Assembly: GCA_014529385.2 (NCBI GenBank)
Contig: CM043959.1
Location: forward strand, 10,506,809 to 10,570,808
Length of the DNA stretch: 64,000 bases
Source: Adiantum capillus-veneris
Lineage: Eukaryota; Streptophyta; Polypodiopsida; Polypodiales; Pteridaceae
Direction: 5' to 3'
The translations under genes were made by a program, and so were the position numbers. A model generated the notes under the pieces. The model saw nothing but the letters and a program-made list of their open reading frames with translations, was not told where the DNA came from and made no database searches. The stretch's first letter is position 1; every line of letters starts with the position of its first letter. This document shows, one piece after another, positions 18,670 to 30,090 of the stretch.

Positions 18670-19545
18670 CACAAGACGCTCAGCCATCTATTTCGGTTTT
18701 TGCAAGGAGAGTGTGGTTGGCTTGAGATCACACATAGCATCTTGCTACTGTCCTTATATATATTGCTATCGATGTCTATTTTTGAGGTTCAAGAGGAATA
18801 TGGGCATGTTTTTCATTACAAATATTTGTTACCTCAGACATACAATGGTTCAGTCACTATCCCAAGATTAGTTGATGACGAAAATGGTATCAAGGAGAGA
18901 CTTTTGGCCTCTTCTAAGCTAACGCATGCTATAAGGAAAAGGTCATCAGTTTCTTGGACCAGAACACTTCCAAGCACCAAAATTATGCATATCATTTTGA
19001 TAAATCATTGTGTGTATGGGTTTCCAATATGCCTTTTCCTTCTATCATTATGGAGCTTTAAGTATGCTAGCATCAGCGCATTCTTCATCCTTGTGTATGT
19101 GGGAATCATTCTTTATTTATTCCCATCAATTCTTGTCCTTTGACGAATGACAATAGTTTTACTGCTATTCACACTATTTTGGGCTATCTGTACCTACACT
19201 TTCAATGCACCTTTTACAGTACTACATGATGCACTTGAGAAGGACACAAACATATGGAACACAGTTGGTTTCTGGCACTACCCTGTACCAGGCTTATTTT
19301 TGCTAGTACAATTTGTTCTTGGCATGCTCCTTGGTGAAAAATTACATGATGGAAAATACTATTCTTGGCAATCTTGACCTGGTGCATTCACAGAAGCTCA
19401 CACACTCTCTCTCTCTAGTATTGCTTTTTTTTTTGGAGTTCGGCTTGGGCTTATTCGTGCCATTTATATGATTTTCTTCCTGGTATTTTTGCTAAATCCA
19501 GCTTTATCCACAAGAAAAGAGGCACTAAGACTACCACGTTCAAAG
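18670..19545 (+). pseudogene. Captured fragment of a plant PIEZO mechanosensitive channel gene
   Basis: PIEZO proteins are large multi-pass channels gated by membrane stretch. One frame runs from about 18,670 to 19,545 and reads like the N-terminal transmembrane half of plant PIEZO: RKRSSVSWTRTLPS, then CVYGFPICLFLLSLWSF, YVGIILYLFPSI, FTLFWAICTYTFN, VGFWHYPVPGLFLLVQF, and after a gap IRAIYMIFFLVFLL. Several segments are hydrophobic helices of 18-22 residues. Only two in-frame TGA codons (19,141 and 19,375) interrupt it and the frame never changes, so the piece appears to be intronless and to derive from spliced mRNA. It covers only a small part of a protein that is over 2,000 residues long. 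Identification is from memory of the family, not from a search. The upstream edge and the last 30 codons are uncertain. Confidence 0.75.
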
Positions 19546-20153
19546 GCGATCTCAAAATCTATCAATAGCTTCATCAAGTCAAAAGCGAGATGGTGGATAT
19601 TTTGTCCAAGCTCATCAAGGCTTATAGCAGAATGCCAAGCAATTTCAACCCAATCAAAAATTTGCTACAACCTGGTAAATTAGCACAAATTTCAAAGAGT
19701 TTTTGGTTTAATGTCCAATGTCATAGATTTGTTATTTTCTATTTCTTGTCACCACAATCATATACTTTCTGCCAAAAGCCTTGTCTTCTCTCATCAGATG
19801 TCAAATATTGCCATGATAAAAACTTGTACGGGTTATATACACTGCCGCACATGAGTGGTAAGACCTTCCAAAATATCAGTTTTATTGTTCAAGTTCTATA
19901 TTGTCCCGCTTCTCATGAAGTTACTGGGTACACCTTAAATCCAAGGTTTGGCAGTGAGCCAAAAACTCCACTCACTAATAGCTAATTTTTTGACCTACAC
20001 CCTATCTCTTCAAGGGGGGGTTTACTATCATAGCACCAAGTTATGGATACACCAAAAATCCCTTGTTGTTGTGAGAGAACCTAAAACTCACGGTTGACAC
20101 GAGTACACCAAAAACTCGAGGTATCATGAGAGTGCTCTGTCTAGTTTGGGCTT
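19546..20153 (+). other. Rest of element P interior
   Basis: An open frame of 131 codons at 19,590-19,985 has no recognisable family and may be chance. Further on CACCAAAAA, followed by TCC or CTC, occurs twice (about 20,051 and 20,106). Nothing resembling gag, protease or integrase is seen. Confidence 0.5.
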
Positions 20154-20164
20154 GAGGGGAGGAA
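20154..20164 (+). other. Polypurine tract of element P
   Basis: GAGGGGAGGAA lies directly before the TG of the 3' LTR. Confidence 0.9.
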
Positions 20165-20379
20165 TGTTAGGTTCAAGTCCGTTGTATACATGGGAACATG
20201 CCCTATAACATGCAGGTAAGGGCAGTTTAGTGGAGTTTTTCATGACAGAGAGCAAAAGTTATATATATTGTAAGGCATTTTGTTTTTGTTATATACTCTC
20301 TGCACTTGTTCTCTGCACTTATGCTCGGCATGGCGTTCTCCTCAGATGCCACCCTCCATAGCCATCATCAAACCTAACA
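20165..20379 (+). mobile_element. 3' LTR of element P
   Basis: This 215-bp LTR opens TGTTAGGTTC and closes AACCTAACA. It matches 18,391-18,601 apart from small indels. The divergence between the two LTRs indicates an old insertion. Confidence 0.9.
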
Positions 20380-20384
20380 TTAAT

Positions 20385-20931
20385 GGTCTTCCCAAGATGA
20401 TTTCATAATTAAATTTCTTTCCAAAGTCCACTATCGCAAAATTATGTTGATAATATATTCCACAGGAACTAGCTATCACTTTTTCAAGTAGTCATAGGGG
20501 TTTTCTATGTGTCCATTTGCCAATTGTAATTTCACTTGAGTTTGTCTAATGGCTAGTTTTCCCCATGATTCCCATACTGCTTTGTGGCTATGGCTATGTC
20601 AACCCCACTGTCTAGTATTGCCATGGTTTCTACCTCATTATATCTCACCAAAAGGGTTGTATTTCCTTCTTCCCCCTCGTAGTATTCTCCGACTTTGTTC
20701 ATAGGGACGGATATAATATCCTTGTTCTCCAATTCATGTTTCAATTTACCCAAATTTTTTGCGATTAGCCCTGTTATCCCCACCTTCTCTAGAGTTTTTT
20801 ATAAATCATTCCATAAATATGATTTTATTTTTAAAATTATCCCAAGGTATGAGTTCATTGAATTGTTACGTGTTGACATGATTGAATGGATGTTCTCTAC
20901 CTTCAGGGTCTATTCTGCTCTTTTTACCTGA
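20385..20931 (-). pseudogene. Element A retropepsin (pol protease)
   Basis: The open frame at 20,553-20,783 reads ISVPMNKVGEYYEGEEGN, then TMAILDSGVDIAIATK with Asp-Ser-Gly as catalytic triplet. The C-terminal half continues in another frame (20,385-20,550) with GIxYQHNFAIVDFGK and EIILGRP. It is interrupted 20 codons later by element P at 20,384. A2 carries the same domain at 36,420-36,800. The usual role is maturation of Gag and Pol. Confidence 0.75.
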
Positions 20932-21014
20932 GTGGTTTTGCACACAATTGACTCATCTTTGTTGTCTCTTAAGTAAGAGCGTAGTGTTTTTAGAGTCAAT
21001 GGCTTAGATAGTTC

Positions 21015-21560
21015 TCATGCTTCAAAACCGCAATCCCCATATAAGGATTGTATATCCATGTCCAAATCAGGAGGTAAATTGTCTAACCAGACTTCCTCTA
21101 TAGGAGCTGATTTCAAAGTGATGCTCCCATCATTAATCTCTCTCGCTTTTTTCCATAAATGTCCTAGCCCGTCTTCCTCTACAAACGAAATTCCATCTAA
21201 AGCATCCTCATTGTCAAGCACTATGGGTTTTGGCTCTTTAGTTTCAGGGTGGGGTTCTACCACCACTTTGGATTTCTCTTTATTGGTTTCTACCACAAGC
21301 TCCTTAGGTTTTGCTATACTCATAAACTTGGGTTATTGTTTTTCTAGAATTTCTTTAGTAATTCTTACCAAATTTTGATAAGCTTCAAGCTTAGTTGCTT
21401 CCAAGGCTGCATTGATTGGCTCAAAAATTTTGTCTACCAAAATTGATCCTCCAGATTTTTTTGTGGTTTCCTTGATTTCAATCTCAGTTTCTTTTACTTT
21501 TTCTTGGGATAACTTTTTGGCTTTTTCCTCAATTTCCTCCTTTTGTTTTTGTTTTCTCAT
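21015..21560 (-). pseudogene. Element A spacer between gag and protease
   Basis: Two adjoining frames (21,333-21,560 and 21,015-21,323) hold a lysine/glutamate-rich helix (KQKEEIEEKAKKLSQEKVKE) and then GGSILVDKIFEPINAALE, VVVEPHPETKEPKPIVLD and DGSITLKSAPIEEVWLD. The end of this region is where A2 begins (36,066) and it is also present in A0. Charged composition suggests a disordered or coiled linker. Confidence 0.6.
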
Positions 21561-21650
21561 CTCATATATTTTTGACGTCTTCTTTTCTTGGTCTTTTTAG
21601 TATTCTCTGATTTGTCAGAGGAGTTATGTTTCTTTTTCTTAGCTTAGGCT

Positions 21651-22211
21651 CTAGTGATCACCTTGAATGGTAGGTTCACTTTCCAAAGAGCTACTAGGTA
21701 TCACTTGGACTACATTCACCACTGCTTTTCCTTTGTTTAATGGATATGTTGGACATTCTTCAGGGAAGTGTCCACCCTTCTTGCAACATTGTGTACAAAA
21801 AGCTTCAACTGGCTTAATGTTCTTGTCAGCTTCTGGGCATTCATTTTTCCAATGATCATCTATACTACAATTATGGTAGTTTCTCGTCTTTGTCTTAATC
21901 ATGGGTCTTACCATTAGAGATCTAACACCTTGATTAGCTACAAAGTACATCGGTGTAAGCTCTGGTGTAGCATAAGTCACAGGCTCTTCCATTGAAGGTG
22001 GATGTGAATTATACCACTCTCCTTCTACCATTACTATAGATGGACTAGGCTCAACATAAGGTGTAGCATGCACTAGTGCTTGTTCATCTATAAATCCTTT
22101 TGAATGCATGTACTTTACAGGCGCTACATTATGTCCACAAAATGGAGGTTGTTGACCCAACACTGATTGTGGTCTTTCCATACCCATCGATGGTTTTTGT
22201 GTTAGGGCCAT
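21651..22211 (-). pseudogene. Element A gag nucleocapsid with two zinc-knuckle-like motifs
   Basis: This 186-codon frame holds the RNA-binding end of Gag. Two motifs are visible near the C-terminus: NCSIDDHWKNECP (Asn-Tyr-His-Asn-Cys before it, one Cys displaced) and FCTQCCKKGGHFPEECP, a good C-x2-C-x4-G-H-x4-C knuckle. Upstream sequence is rich in proline, glycine and methionine. The frame ends in PSSSLESEPTIQGDH and then a stop. Confidence 0.7.
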
Positions 22212-22480
22212 ATTAGGCTAATATCTGCACATGGGTTGTCCTTGTGGTCTCATAGGTGCATATTGAACATTTCTATCATACGTGGGTTGGTAATAGAACT
22301 CATTGGTCTCATGGTTTGTCCATTTACCCTATATAGAACACTATTTTTGCGGCCTAATTGGTTGTCCCTGTTGAGATATTCCTTGCCTAGGCCCTCTCAT
22401 AGGAGATCCTTGCAAATTATTCATCATTTTGTTCATCCTTTTGAGCATGTCTTCTATGGCTGTAAGTGGTGCTACAACAG

Positions 22481-23160
22481 CTATCCCACTTGTGCTAGTT
22501 TTATGGATGCTCTTTTCTCACTGTGAGTATCCTTAGGGACATCTCCTTTATTGAAAATATCACAATTGTCTCCCAAGTCAATAGCATTTGATACACACTC
22601 TTCTAGGGTCGTATGCTTCTTGCTATATAGTATAGCATGAAGTTCCTTAGGGACATCTCCTTCATTGAAAATATCACAATTGTCTCCCAATTCAATAGCA
22701 TTTGATACACACTCTTCTAAGGTCGTATGCTTCTTGCTATATAGTATAGCATGAAGCTCCTTATCGAGCAATTCTTCTAAAAAAAATGACACTAATATTT
22801 TTTCTGATGGTATTTTTAATTATGGGCATCTTGTAATGTATTGCTTCATCCTAGTTGCACAACCCTAACAGACTCACTTTGTTTATGGTTGAAGCTATAG
22901 ATTTGAGATACCGTGTTATGTTTGATCCTAGTTTTGGAACATGCAACTACAAATCCCTGAGCTAATGTATTTAAATCCATGATTTCCCTTGGTGGAATGT
23001 TTTGGAACCATGTCAAAGCTTTTCCTTCTAAAGTCATTCCAAATTCCTCAAATTGAGTGTGGAAATCAAACATGCATTTTGCTCTTAGCACTTGATTGAA
23101 GCTATCTAAGTGGTCATATGGATCCTCATATCCATTGTATTTTTTGACCCATTTTTGAAA
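22481..23160 (-). pseudogene. Element A gag capsid domain
   Basis: The frame 22,846-23,091 reads FHTQFEEFGMTLEGKALTWF, then IPPREIMDLNTLAQGF, the retrotransposon capsid pattern. After a frame break 22,481-22,792 continues with FFLEELLDKELHAILYSKKH and TLEECVSNAIELGDNCDIF. This second part contains an in-frame 38-codon tandem duplication (22,531-22,758). Confidence 0.75.
22531..22758 (-). repeat. In-frame 114-bp tandem duplication in gag
   Basis: Units at 22,531-22,644 and 22,645-22,758 differ at only a few positions. Each encodes 38 residues running from KELHAILYSKK to GDVP. The near identity is much higher than between the LTRs of this element, so the duplication is younger than the insertion or was homogenised. 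Confidence 0.85.
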
Positions 23161-24083
23161 ATCAGATGGTCTGACACGTCTGTTCGGCTCAGCTCAAACT
23201 CTTATAGCAGTTGGTTCTATCTAGAGTCCTTCAAACCAATCTGCTGAAAATAGTGACTCATGTAGCCCTGCACTGGCTCTAATGTCACTCGTTTTTCTCT
23301 GTGATGAGGTAGGTTCAGGTTTTTTAACATTGCTCCCAAAATATTTATTGCGGAGTTCCTCTCCTAGAAGAGGATCAGGTCCTTGCCCCAATATCCAATC
23401 TCTTATAGAGTATCCTTGGTATCTGGTCTCTTCTACCTTCTTAGGACTCACCATAACAAAGTTATTGTTATAACAATCCCTAGATAGTTAAGATGGTAGA
23501 TTTGTTGGACCCTTGTCCTTGATCTTGAAGAAATAGATGATCTTCATGGGTGTTAACTTCCCTAGCTTGGCATGAGAGATCCATAAGAGATCCCATAAAA
23601 GATCCTTGACATTCCTATCCTCCCAGCAATAGACTCCAATCCTAGGATTATCAGTGCTAAGCCGTTTCAAAGGTTTTAGATCAACTTGATCGTATCCCTT
23701 GAACTCGAAAGTCGATGGACCTTCTTTTGCTTCCATATCCAAAATTATGGTATTCACTTATGACCCCCATTTGTCTATCACATCAGGATTTTCAACTTTT
23801 ACATATTGAGTCCCATTTTTATCCATATACTTTTTTCCTTGTTTGTTTGCTCTTATTTCCTCTTCAAACTCTATGTCATGGTGGTCATCAATGTGAATGA
23901 CATACTCTTCATTAGGATCCAGTTAAAACTGAGCTCCATGGACGTTAGTCTTATAAAAGGTGAGTATGTGCTTATACCACATTGTCGTTCTAGTTCTTGA
24001 CTGAGTCGAATAGGTAGACATTTCAAATGTTGAGTCATAATAAGTCTCTGGGACATCTTCAAAGATAGTGCCCAATTGATCAC
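23161..24083 (-). pseudogene. Element A gag N-terminal region
   Basis: Open pieces at 23,871-24,083, 23,488-23,757 and 23,221-23,454 are out of frame with one another. They contain STFEFKGYDQVDLKPLKRLS, GVYCWEDRNVKDLLWDLLW and GYSIRDWILGQGPDPLLGEE. No known domain is recognised; by place, this is the start of Gag. The start codon cannot be fixed. Confidence 0.5.
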
Positions 24084-26106
24084 CTTGATTCACACTCTCT
24101 TCGGTGTGGATACCCTACTAGTGGTCTCTCCAAGTATGCCTTGATTTGCTAGTGTACTACTAGATCTAAGGTTTATATAGACTTGTTAAGCTGTGGATAG
24201 AGTACTTACCAGCGGAATGGATTGTTATCCGTTTTTCCACTTGACTTGAATTCCACTCCTATCAAGCTCCCAATTCTTTGCCTGCAACATGGTTCATGTG
24301 TCCGTTTTAACCAAGTTAGTTGTTTTCTCTCAAAGATTGTACAATTTTTTCTATCTATTGTGATTGGTTTGTGTATATCACTTCAATCTGAGCTAAGTGA
24401 GTCAGCAAAAGGACTTCCACATTCTACCCTTGCAAAGAGCTAAAGGACTAATCTGCAACTTGAAAACTGAGTTAAAATGTATAATTTGGATCTGATGGAA
24501 CCCAAACTTGACCAGTGACCTTGTATTATGTTTCTCTAACATTGTACAATCTCAAAAGTCCAAAATCTTGTATCTGTGGCTTAAAAGTAAATAATTAAAT
24601 TATTTACTTTTCTTAGTTTTCTCCCTTTTTAGGTTTGTTTTTCCACATAAACACCTTGTTGTAGTATCTGGACAAGATTCATCGAGTTTCAACGAGATTT
24701 GTCCAAGTTATCAGCTGTTCAGTGTCCACAGACTCAGTTTTTAAGAATCTGAATTAAGTCTCTTTTTGTGATGCAAATTTCACCAAATTTGATATGAGTA
24801 TTCTAGTTGATAAGCTTGACCCTGTGGTATACTCAATTTTGTAAAAACTCTCAAATCTGGGACATATGTAAATAATCACGATTATTTACTTTTGGGTTTT
24901 TTTTTCATTTTTTTTTCCAGGATGGTGATACAAAAATTTTCACAAAGTTAAGCTCCCTAGAAAATTTTCACAAAGTTTGGATAAACCCTACTCAATTTTG
25001 TCACAAGAGTCTAGTGTCCGCATATTTTCTTTACAAAATTGGCGACAATTTTCACTTTAAAGATCCAAATTTCACCAAATTTGATATGAGTGTTCAGTAC
25101 AACATGACAGAACCTATAGTATGCTTGGTTGGCCAAAACTGCTTGAAAATTGGACAAAAGTAAATAACTGTGATTATTTACAATAGTCAAATTTTAGCTT
25201 TTTTTTTTATCATTTGAGTATACACACATGTTAAACACTTTAAACTAAGCAAATGTAAACTTATATTATTTATATGTTAAACACTTTAAACTAAGTAGAT
25301 ATAGTTTCATTTTTTTCCAAGTTTTTGGTCTGTTTTGTGATCCAAACTCTATGAACCTTGATAAAAGATGTTTATAAACGTGCATAGAGCCTCTGGTATC
25401 AACCTTGATCAATTTGAGCCAAATGTAAATAATCACACGATTATTTACTTTTGGCCTAAAATGAACAATTTTTGTAAATTTTTCAATAGTCAATCTTTTT
25501 CTGACATATTTTAAGCTAGAGAGTCAAGTCAAAAATTAATTTGGCCTAAATTCTTAAGAAAATATAAATAATCTGAGTTTTTGTCAACTCTTGAAAATGT
25601 ACCTCAAATGCATCCTTATGCTTACATATTGGTTCATACAACTTTTATGAGCATAATCTCCATCCGGTGGTTGGCAGTTTTTTGATGTTGTTTCAATCCA
25701 TAGACCGGAAATTTTGTATCTTCACATAAACAACTCACAGATGATTCTTTTGGAGTGAGCAATGATTTGAGATTGCACCTTGGATTCTACTTAACCTACT
25801 CCTAGGTTCTGCTACAATTGGGTTGTGGAAAGTGTCCACAAACACTTATTTTCTTATTTTTATGGTTTCCTAAGCATTGATCTTAAGACTTGTCTTGTCC
25901 ATCAAATCATTTCCAAAATCCCAACCTAATCCTACAATCCTACAAGGTACATAGCACGTACAATCTATTCCCATGCTACCTCTACGCATCAAAAGACAAC
26001 ACTCTTAAGCTATATGATTTTAAAGAGAAAGTTTCTAGGTGATCCTAGACAAAGTTAGAGGAAAACTACACTAGCCGCTCTTGTTTTTCCTAGTTTAGGT
26101 CTACTT
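24084..26106 (-). repeat. Element A 5' leader with palindrome array
   Basis: This is 2 kb without coding sequence between PBS and gag. It contains four inverted repeats with arms like GTAAATAATC and GATTATTTAC at 24,587-24,607, 24,868-24,889, 25,160-25,181 and 25,425-25,448, that is 281, 292 and 265 bp apart. Text between them is also repeated, for example CAAATTTCACCAAATTTGAT at about 24,774 and 25,068. So this is a degenerate tandem array of about 280-bp units. Around several copies the symmetry extends to GCCAAA and TTTGGC. Confidence 0.85.
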
Positions 26107-26125
26107 GTCCCCGGCAGCGGCGCCA
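26107..26125 (-). other. Primer-binding site of element A
   Basis: The minus strand reads TGGCGCCGCTGCCGGGGAC, two bases after the LTR end. It is close to the tRNA-Asp-type site of plant Athila/Tat-like elements. It fixes the orientation and the 5' end of element A. Confidence 0.9.
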
Positions 26126-26127
26126 AA

Positions 26128-26814
26128 TGTGGATGCGTTTCCTAACCTCACTCTTATCTTTGCAGACATAGCGAGAACCATGAACATAATTGTCGATCCA
26201 TGGGATGAAGCTGACTTGACTAGTGCATGGAGGCTATAAGAGGGTTGCAATCTATTGGAAAACAACAGACAACTCGCATCTAATACAAGCTACACTCAAA
26301 TGACCTAAGTCATCAAAAGCTAGTCGTTAATTGACAAGCAAACCATGATAGTTACAGCATCAAAAGACATCCAAATGCTCTGAAACTTCTAGGACAAGTA
26401 TATAAGACCTAAGAATGCATGCTTATGGTCTCAAATCTCACTTTTAATGAGTGGCAAAAAATGAGATTATTAACAGTAGTGAGATTTTGACCTAGTTGTT
26501 CTTAACCCCGAATGCATCTAAATGCTTAGCAATGATACCACAATACCCCACCTATACTTACTTTGTGATTTCCTAGATTAAATTCTTGCATATGATGAAA
26601 TTACACCATGGGTCGGTGACGTCAAATGCTATGATTTATCATAATATGTTTATGTCAATGCGTATGTCTCTTACCAGTGATTGCAACGCAACAGACAGTA
26701 GTGCAATGTGACAACCAACAAAGGAGATAGAATCAAGAGAAGGAGAGAGGAGAGCATTGTAATCTCATGCTGTGTATTTCTTATACAAAAACTTAATAAT
26801 AACTTTACAAAATT
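26128..26814 (-). mobile_element. 5' LTR of element A (outer end removed by element B)
   Basis: This matches 7,929-8,620 closely along its length. It stops at AACTTTACAAAATT, exactly where element B begins at 26,815; the remaining 215 bp or so of LTR are not found to the right. Confidence 0.9.
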
Positions 26815-28408
26815 TGTAACATTTAATGGTCTAGTAACTTGTGTGTAGCGGAAAATAGCATGAACATAGTTAGCATTTCATTAGAATAGCTTCCTAATGA
26901 GAATAACAAGAGTGCTTGGGTGAAGAGAGCAACAAAAATCATAACACCTAGTTAGATAGCATGAACAATACTTCAAAAGAGAGAGAAATTAAGCAATTGA
27001 CAACAGTTTAGGACCGGATTTTCATGGATCCGGTCCCCCCTCCAAAAGGCTTTGTATTATGGATTCTCCCATCAAGAGAGACATTTTACAATACAATTCT
27101 TTGTGTTCCTTCAATACTAGCTAGTGCAATGAAGATGGAAACTTCATGCACTAAGCAAACACTTATCAAACACAACATCAATTCCCTCATGGTCTCAGAC
27201 TCAAGACCTCACACACCTTCGAAGATGGTGAGAGCTAGCGGGGTATGAGAGTAAATTGAGAGGAAGAAGGAGTATTCATACGAGAAAGATGTACATCTCC
27301 TCACATAATCATTCATAATAGCATAGCTTAGCTTAGTAATTAGCATGGTAGAGGAGATGAGCATGTATTGAAGCTTGGCTCTTGGTTGGATTTGCATCAC
27401 AAGCCAAGAGTTGTTGGTGTAGCATCCCTTCTCACAAGCTTGCAATAGGTGGTAAGCTTTCCATTAGAGCTTGAGAAGAGGAGAGAGAGTCTTATTTGCT
27501 TCACACATGAGATTTTTTAAGCGTGTGAGTGATAATGCCTTGCAAAAATCATCCCCCTCTCTCTCTTGGTTGACCCCCCTTGCTAAATGCTCATGCTACA
27601 GCCCTATTGGACCTCCCCAAGCCTAGCCAATGGAAATTAAGCAGCATAAATGATAGCCTTATGACATGTGTGCCCCTTTACCCTTTTGTGAGAGCTTTAG
27701 GTAATTAACAAATGAAACTAAAACTCATTGGACCCCTTTTCCTCCTGGCCAATAGGAATCAGGCAAGCCATTGGGTTGTTGAATGCTCATTGATCCCCTT
27801 GGGAGACTGGCCAATAGTCTTCTAGAGAGCTCAATTCTTATTGGTTCTTTTATTAAGTGTTTTTAAATTAATTAAAGTAGATTTACTCTAGCCTAATTCT
27901 CATTGGTCCACCTCCATGGCCATCCAATAGGATTTGAGTACACCTTGTGGGCATCTGGCCTAGGGAGCTGACATGTGTCCCTCTTTCCCCTTGTGTACAA
28001 ATGAAGCTTGTTAGTGTGTCTGGATGTTTCTCTCTCATTCCCTACTTCTTGGGCTCGCCCCCCCTCCTATGTAGGGCTTGACAAAGACTTTTTGGGACAC
28101 ACTCAAAGCATCCAATTCCCCTAATGTTTGACCTTTGCACACAACCTTTGAATTTTGGAACCTTAGCATTTTGGAAGTCTTAATGGGCTGAACCTCAGGG
28201 TCTTTTGATCCCATTGTTGCACGTAGATCTTTTGCAAATGGCCCCCCGTTTGGATCCCTATTTTCCCTCCTTTGGATCCCTACTGTGGCCGGTTTGCTAG
28301 CTTAACCAATATTCTAGATTTTTCTCCCCTGGCACTTCCCCATATTCAAAATGATTAGTTTAACATGAGAAAATAATTTAGGAGAATTAGATATTGATTA
28401 TTATGACA
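26815..28408 (-). mobile_element. 3' LTR of element B (chromovirus)
   Basis: This 1,594-bp LTR is sense on the minus strand: start TGTCATAATAATC at 28,408 and end ATTAAATGTTACA at 26,815. A full-length relative lies inverted at 60,078-61,693, a 225-bp piece at 35,841-36,065 and a diverged copy from about 63,190. The open frames inside it are not conserved and are ignored. Confidence 0.9.
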
Positions 28409-28423
28409 TTACCTCTCTCTTCG
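28409..28423 (-). other. Polypurine tract of element B
   Basis: The minus strand reads CGAAGAGAGAGGTAA directly before the LTR start TGTCATAAT. Confidence 0.7.
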
Positions 28424-28785
28424 AATCATAGTCTTCCTCGCCTATGGGGTAGAGAAGATAAAGCATATTCATTAGTCTTTTTTGTAGCGGGTAGAGGATC
28501 CCTATGTTACCCTACAACATTGTTCCAGAATGGATGACTAGTTGGCGCTTGAGACCCTAAGCTGCCGCAGCACATTAGTTTTATCAGTCTTCCATAGTAG
28601 AGTGACAAGCTCTACTCGGTGTTTGGGAGACATCGTCTCCGCAAACTTGATCAAAGCATGCATACTACTTCATTTTTGTGCACAATAAAGAAAAAGAGTC
28701 TTATAAGACAAAAACTTTGTTCATTTTAAGCATTTGTACATTTGCTTACTCTAAGGAAGCATTGTAAGCATTGACAAGGTTTAAA
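28424..28785 (-). other. Element B 3' untranslated stretch
   Basis: This is about 360 bp between the chromodomain remnant and the PPT. No reading frame or repeat stands out. Confidence 0.5.
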
Positions 28786-30048
28786 TTATCCTTTAATTGT
28801 ATGCCTTGCATCCATCTAGCATCTTCAAAAGGATAATTCTTAAACTTAATAAGATATCATTGGATAGTCTTACCGCCTCTTAGTACCTTGTCTTCATGTC
28901 GGAGAATGGACTTTGGCTACAGTACCTCTTCTTGGTCCTCGATCTCCGGTGGGTCTTCAATAGTTGGTTCTTGAGGTGGCTCTCCTTTGTAAGGATTTAA
29001 TAGGCTCACATGGAAAGCATTGTGTGTGAGCCAATGACTGGGAAACTTGAGCTGATAGGCCATCTCATTGATTGGCCTAAGAATTTGGAAGGGACCATAG
29101 TAGCTTTTTGCTAACTTAGCATAGTACTTTTGGTGTCCCGTAGGATTCTTGCCCGTCGTGTGCCTTAATCGAGCCTTGGGAAATTTGAGTAAGACCCAAT
29201 AATTTTCTTTAAAGGCTTGGGCTCTTTTGTGCTTGTTAGTAGCAGCCTTTTGCCTTTGTTGTGAGATAGAGATAGCATCCTTAATCTTTTGGAAAGATTC
29301 TTGTAGGTCTCGGCTATACTCATCTGCCTGCAAAGATCTTCCCGTGTACCTTAAGTAGCAAGGGACTTTTTGATCTTCCCTTAATTACCTCAAAAGGTGC
29401 TTTTCCCGTGGAAGTATGTACAGTGTTATTGTAGGCATACTCCACTAAGGGTAAGTACTTCTCCCATTGGGATATTTGATCTACTTCCTTTACATAGGCT
29501 TTTAGTAGATCAAGAACTGTTAGGTTAGCTATTTCACTTTTGCCATCTATTTGCGAGTGATAGGCCGAAGAGAAGTTTAGCCTTGTTCCTAAATTCTCAA
29601 AGAGACCCTTTCAAAAATTGCTGGTCATTCTAGGATCTCTATCCCACACTATGGACATTGACAAGCCATGGTACTTGAAGATTTGTGAAATGAAGAGGGT
29701 TGCCGTTTGATGGGCTTTGATAATCTGTTTGACAGGTATAAAATGAGCTTGTTTACTGAACCTGTCTACTATCGTCCATATTCCTGTATTCCCATGGGTA
29801 GACTTAGGCAATTCAAAGATAAAATCCATGGATATGCTCTCACATGGTGAATTAGGGATTGGCAAAGGTTGAAGCAATCCAGGTTGCTTCCCTCTATCAA
29901 ACTTTGTCTTTTGGCATACCACACATCTAGACACATACTCTTGTATGTTTTCTTTCATGGTAGGCCAGTAGAAATATGTTTCAATCCCCTTTAGGGTAGA
30001 ATGAATCCCTCTATGCCCTGCATGAGAAGGAGCATGAGATTCATACAT
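28786..30048 (-). pseudogene. Element B integrase with chromodomain
   Basis: This is a Ty3/gypsy chromovirus integrase. From 30,048: zinc-binding HAPSHAGHRGIHSTLKG, FYWPTMKENI, CVVCQ with all H-H-C-C residues, then MDFIFELPKS with a catalytic Asp and VWDRDPRMTSNF with the second. After a stop the Glu region is readable as YHSQIDGKSEIAN. The segment 28,917-29,333 is the C-terminal domain (LRHTTGKNPTGH, YYGPFQILRPI, FHVSLLNPYKG). Past a stop at 28,914 a chromodomain remnant reads YLIKFKNYPFEDARW. Chromodomains direct integration to modified histones. Stops at several points kill the gene. Confidence 0.9.
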
Positions 30049-30090
30049 TACTTTCTCACGTAGTGAGCTAGTAACGCATAGTCTATTTCC

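Larger units (their letters stand above)
18386..20384 (+). mobile_element. Element P: short non-autonomous copia-type LTR element carrying a PIEZO-like fragment
   Basis: The element is 18,391-20,379 (1,989 bp), flanked by TGAAT and TTAAT, a 5-bp target duplication with one mismatch. When it is removed, the protease-to-spacer homology of the host element A joins up with A2 (GGGAAGACC then ATTCATGC). It has a 5' LTR, a tRNA-Met PBS, an internal region of 1.55 kb, a PPT and a 3' LTR. No gag or pol is present, so it would depend on another element for movement. The internal region carries a captured host gene fragment. Confidence 0.9.

Noticed and set aside
19590-19985. 131-codon frame in element P as a second captured gene
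   Set aside because: I recognise no family and it lacks a consistent continuation; it could be real but cannot be supported.
20165-20190. GGTTCAAGTCC, resembling the T-loop of a tRNA gene
   Set aside because: It is the start of the element P LTR; no acceptor stem or A box accompanies it.
23715-24000. Hydrophobic plus-strand frames that look like membrane proteins
   Set aside because: They are antisense shadows of the gag N-terminal region of element A.
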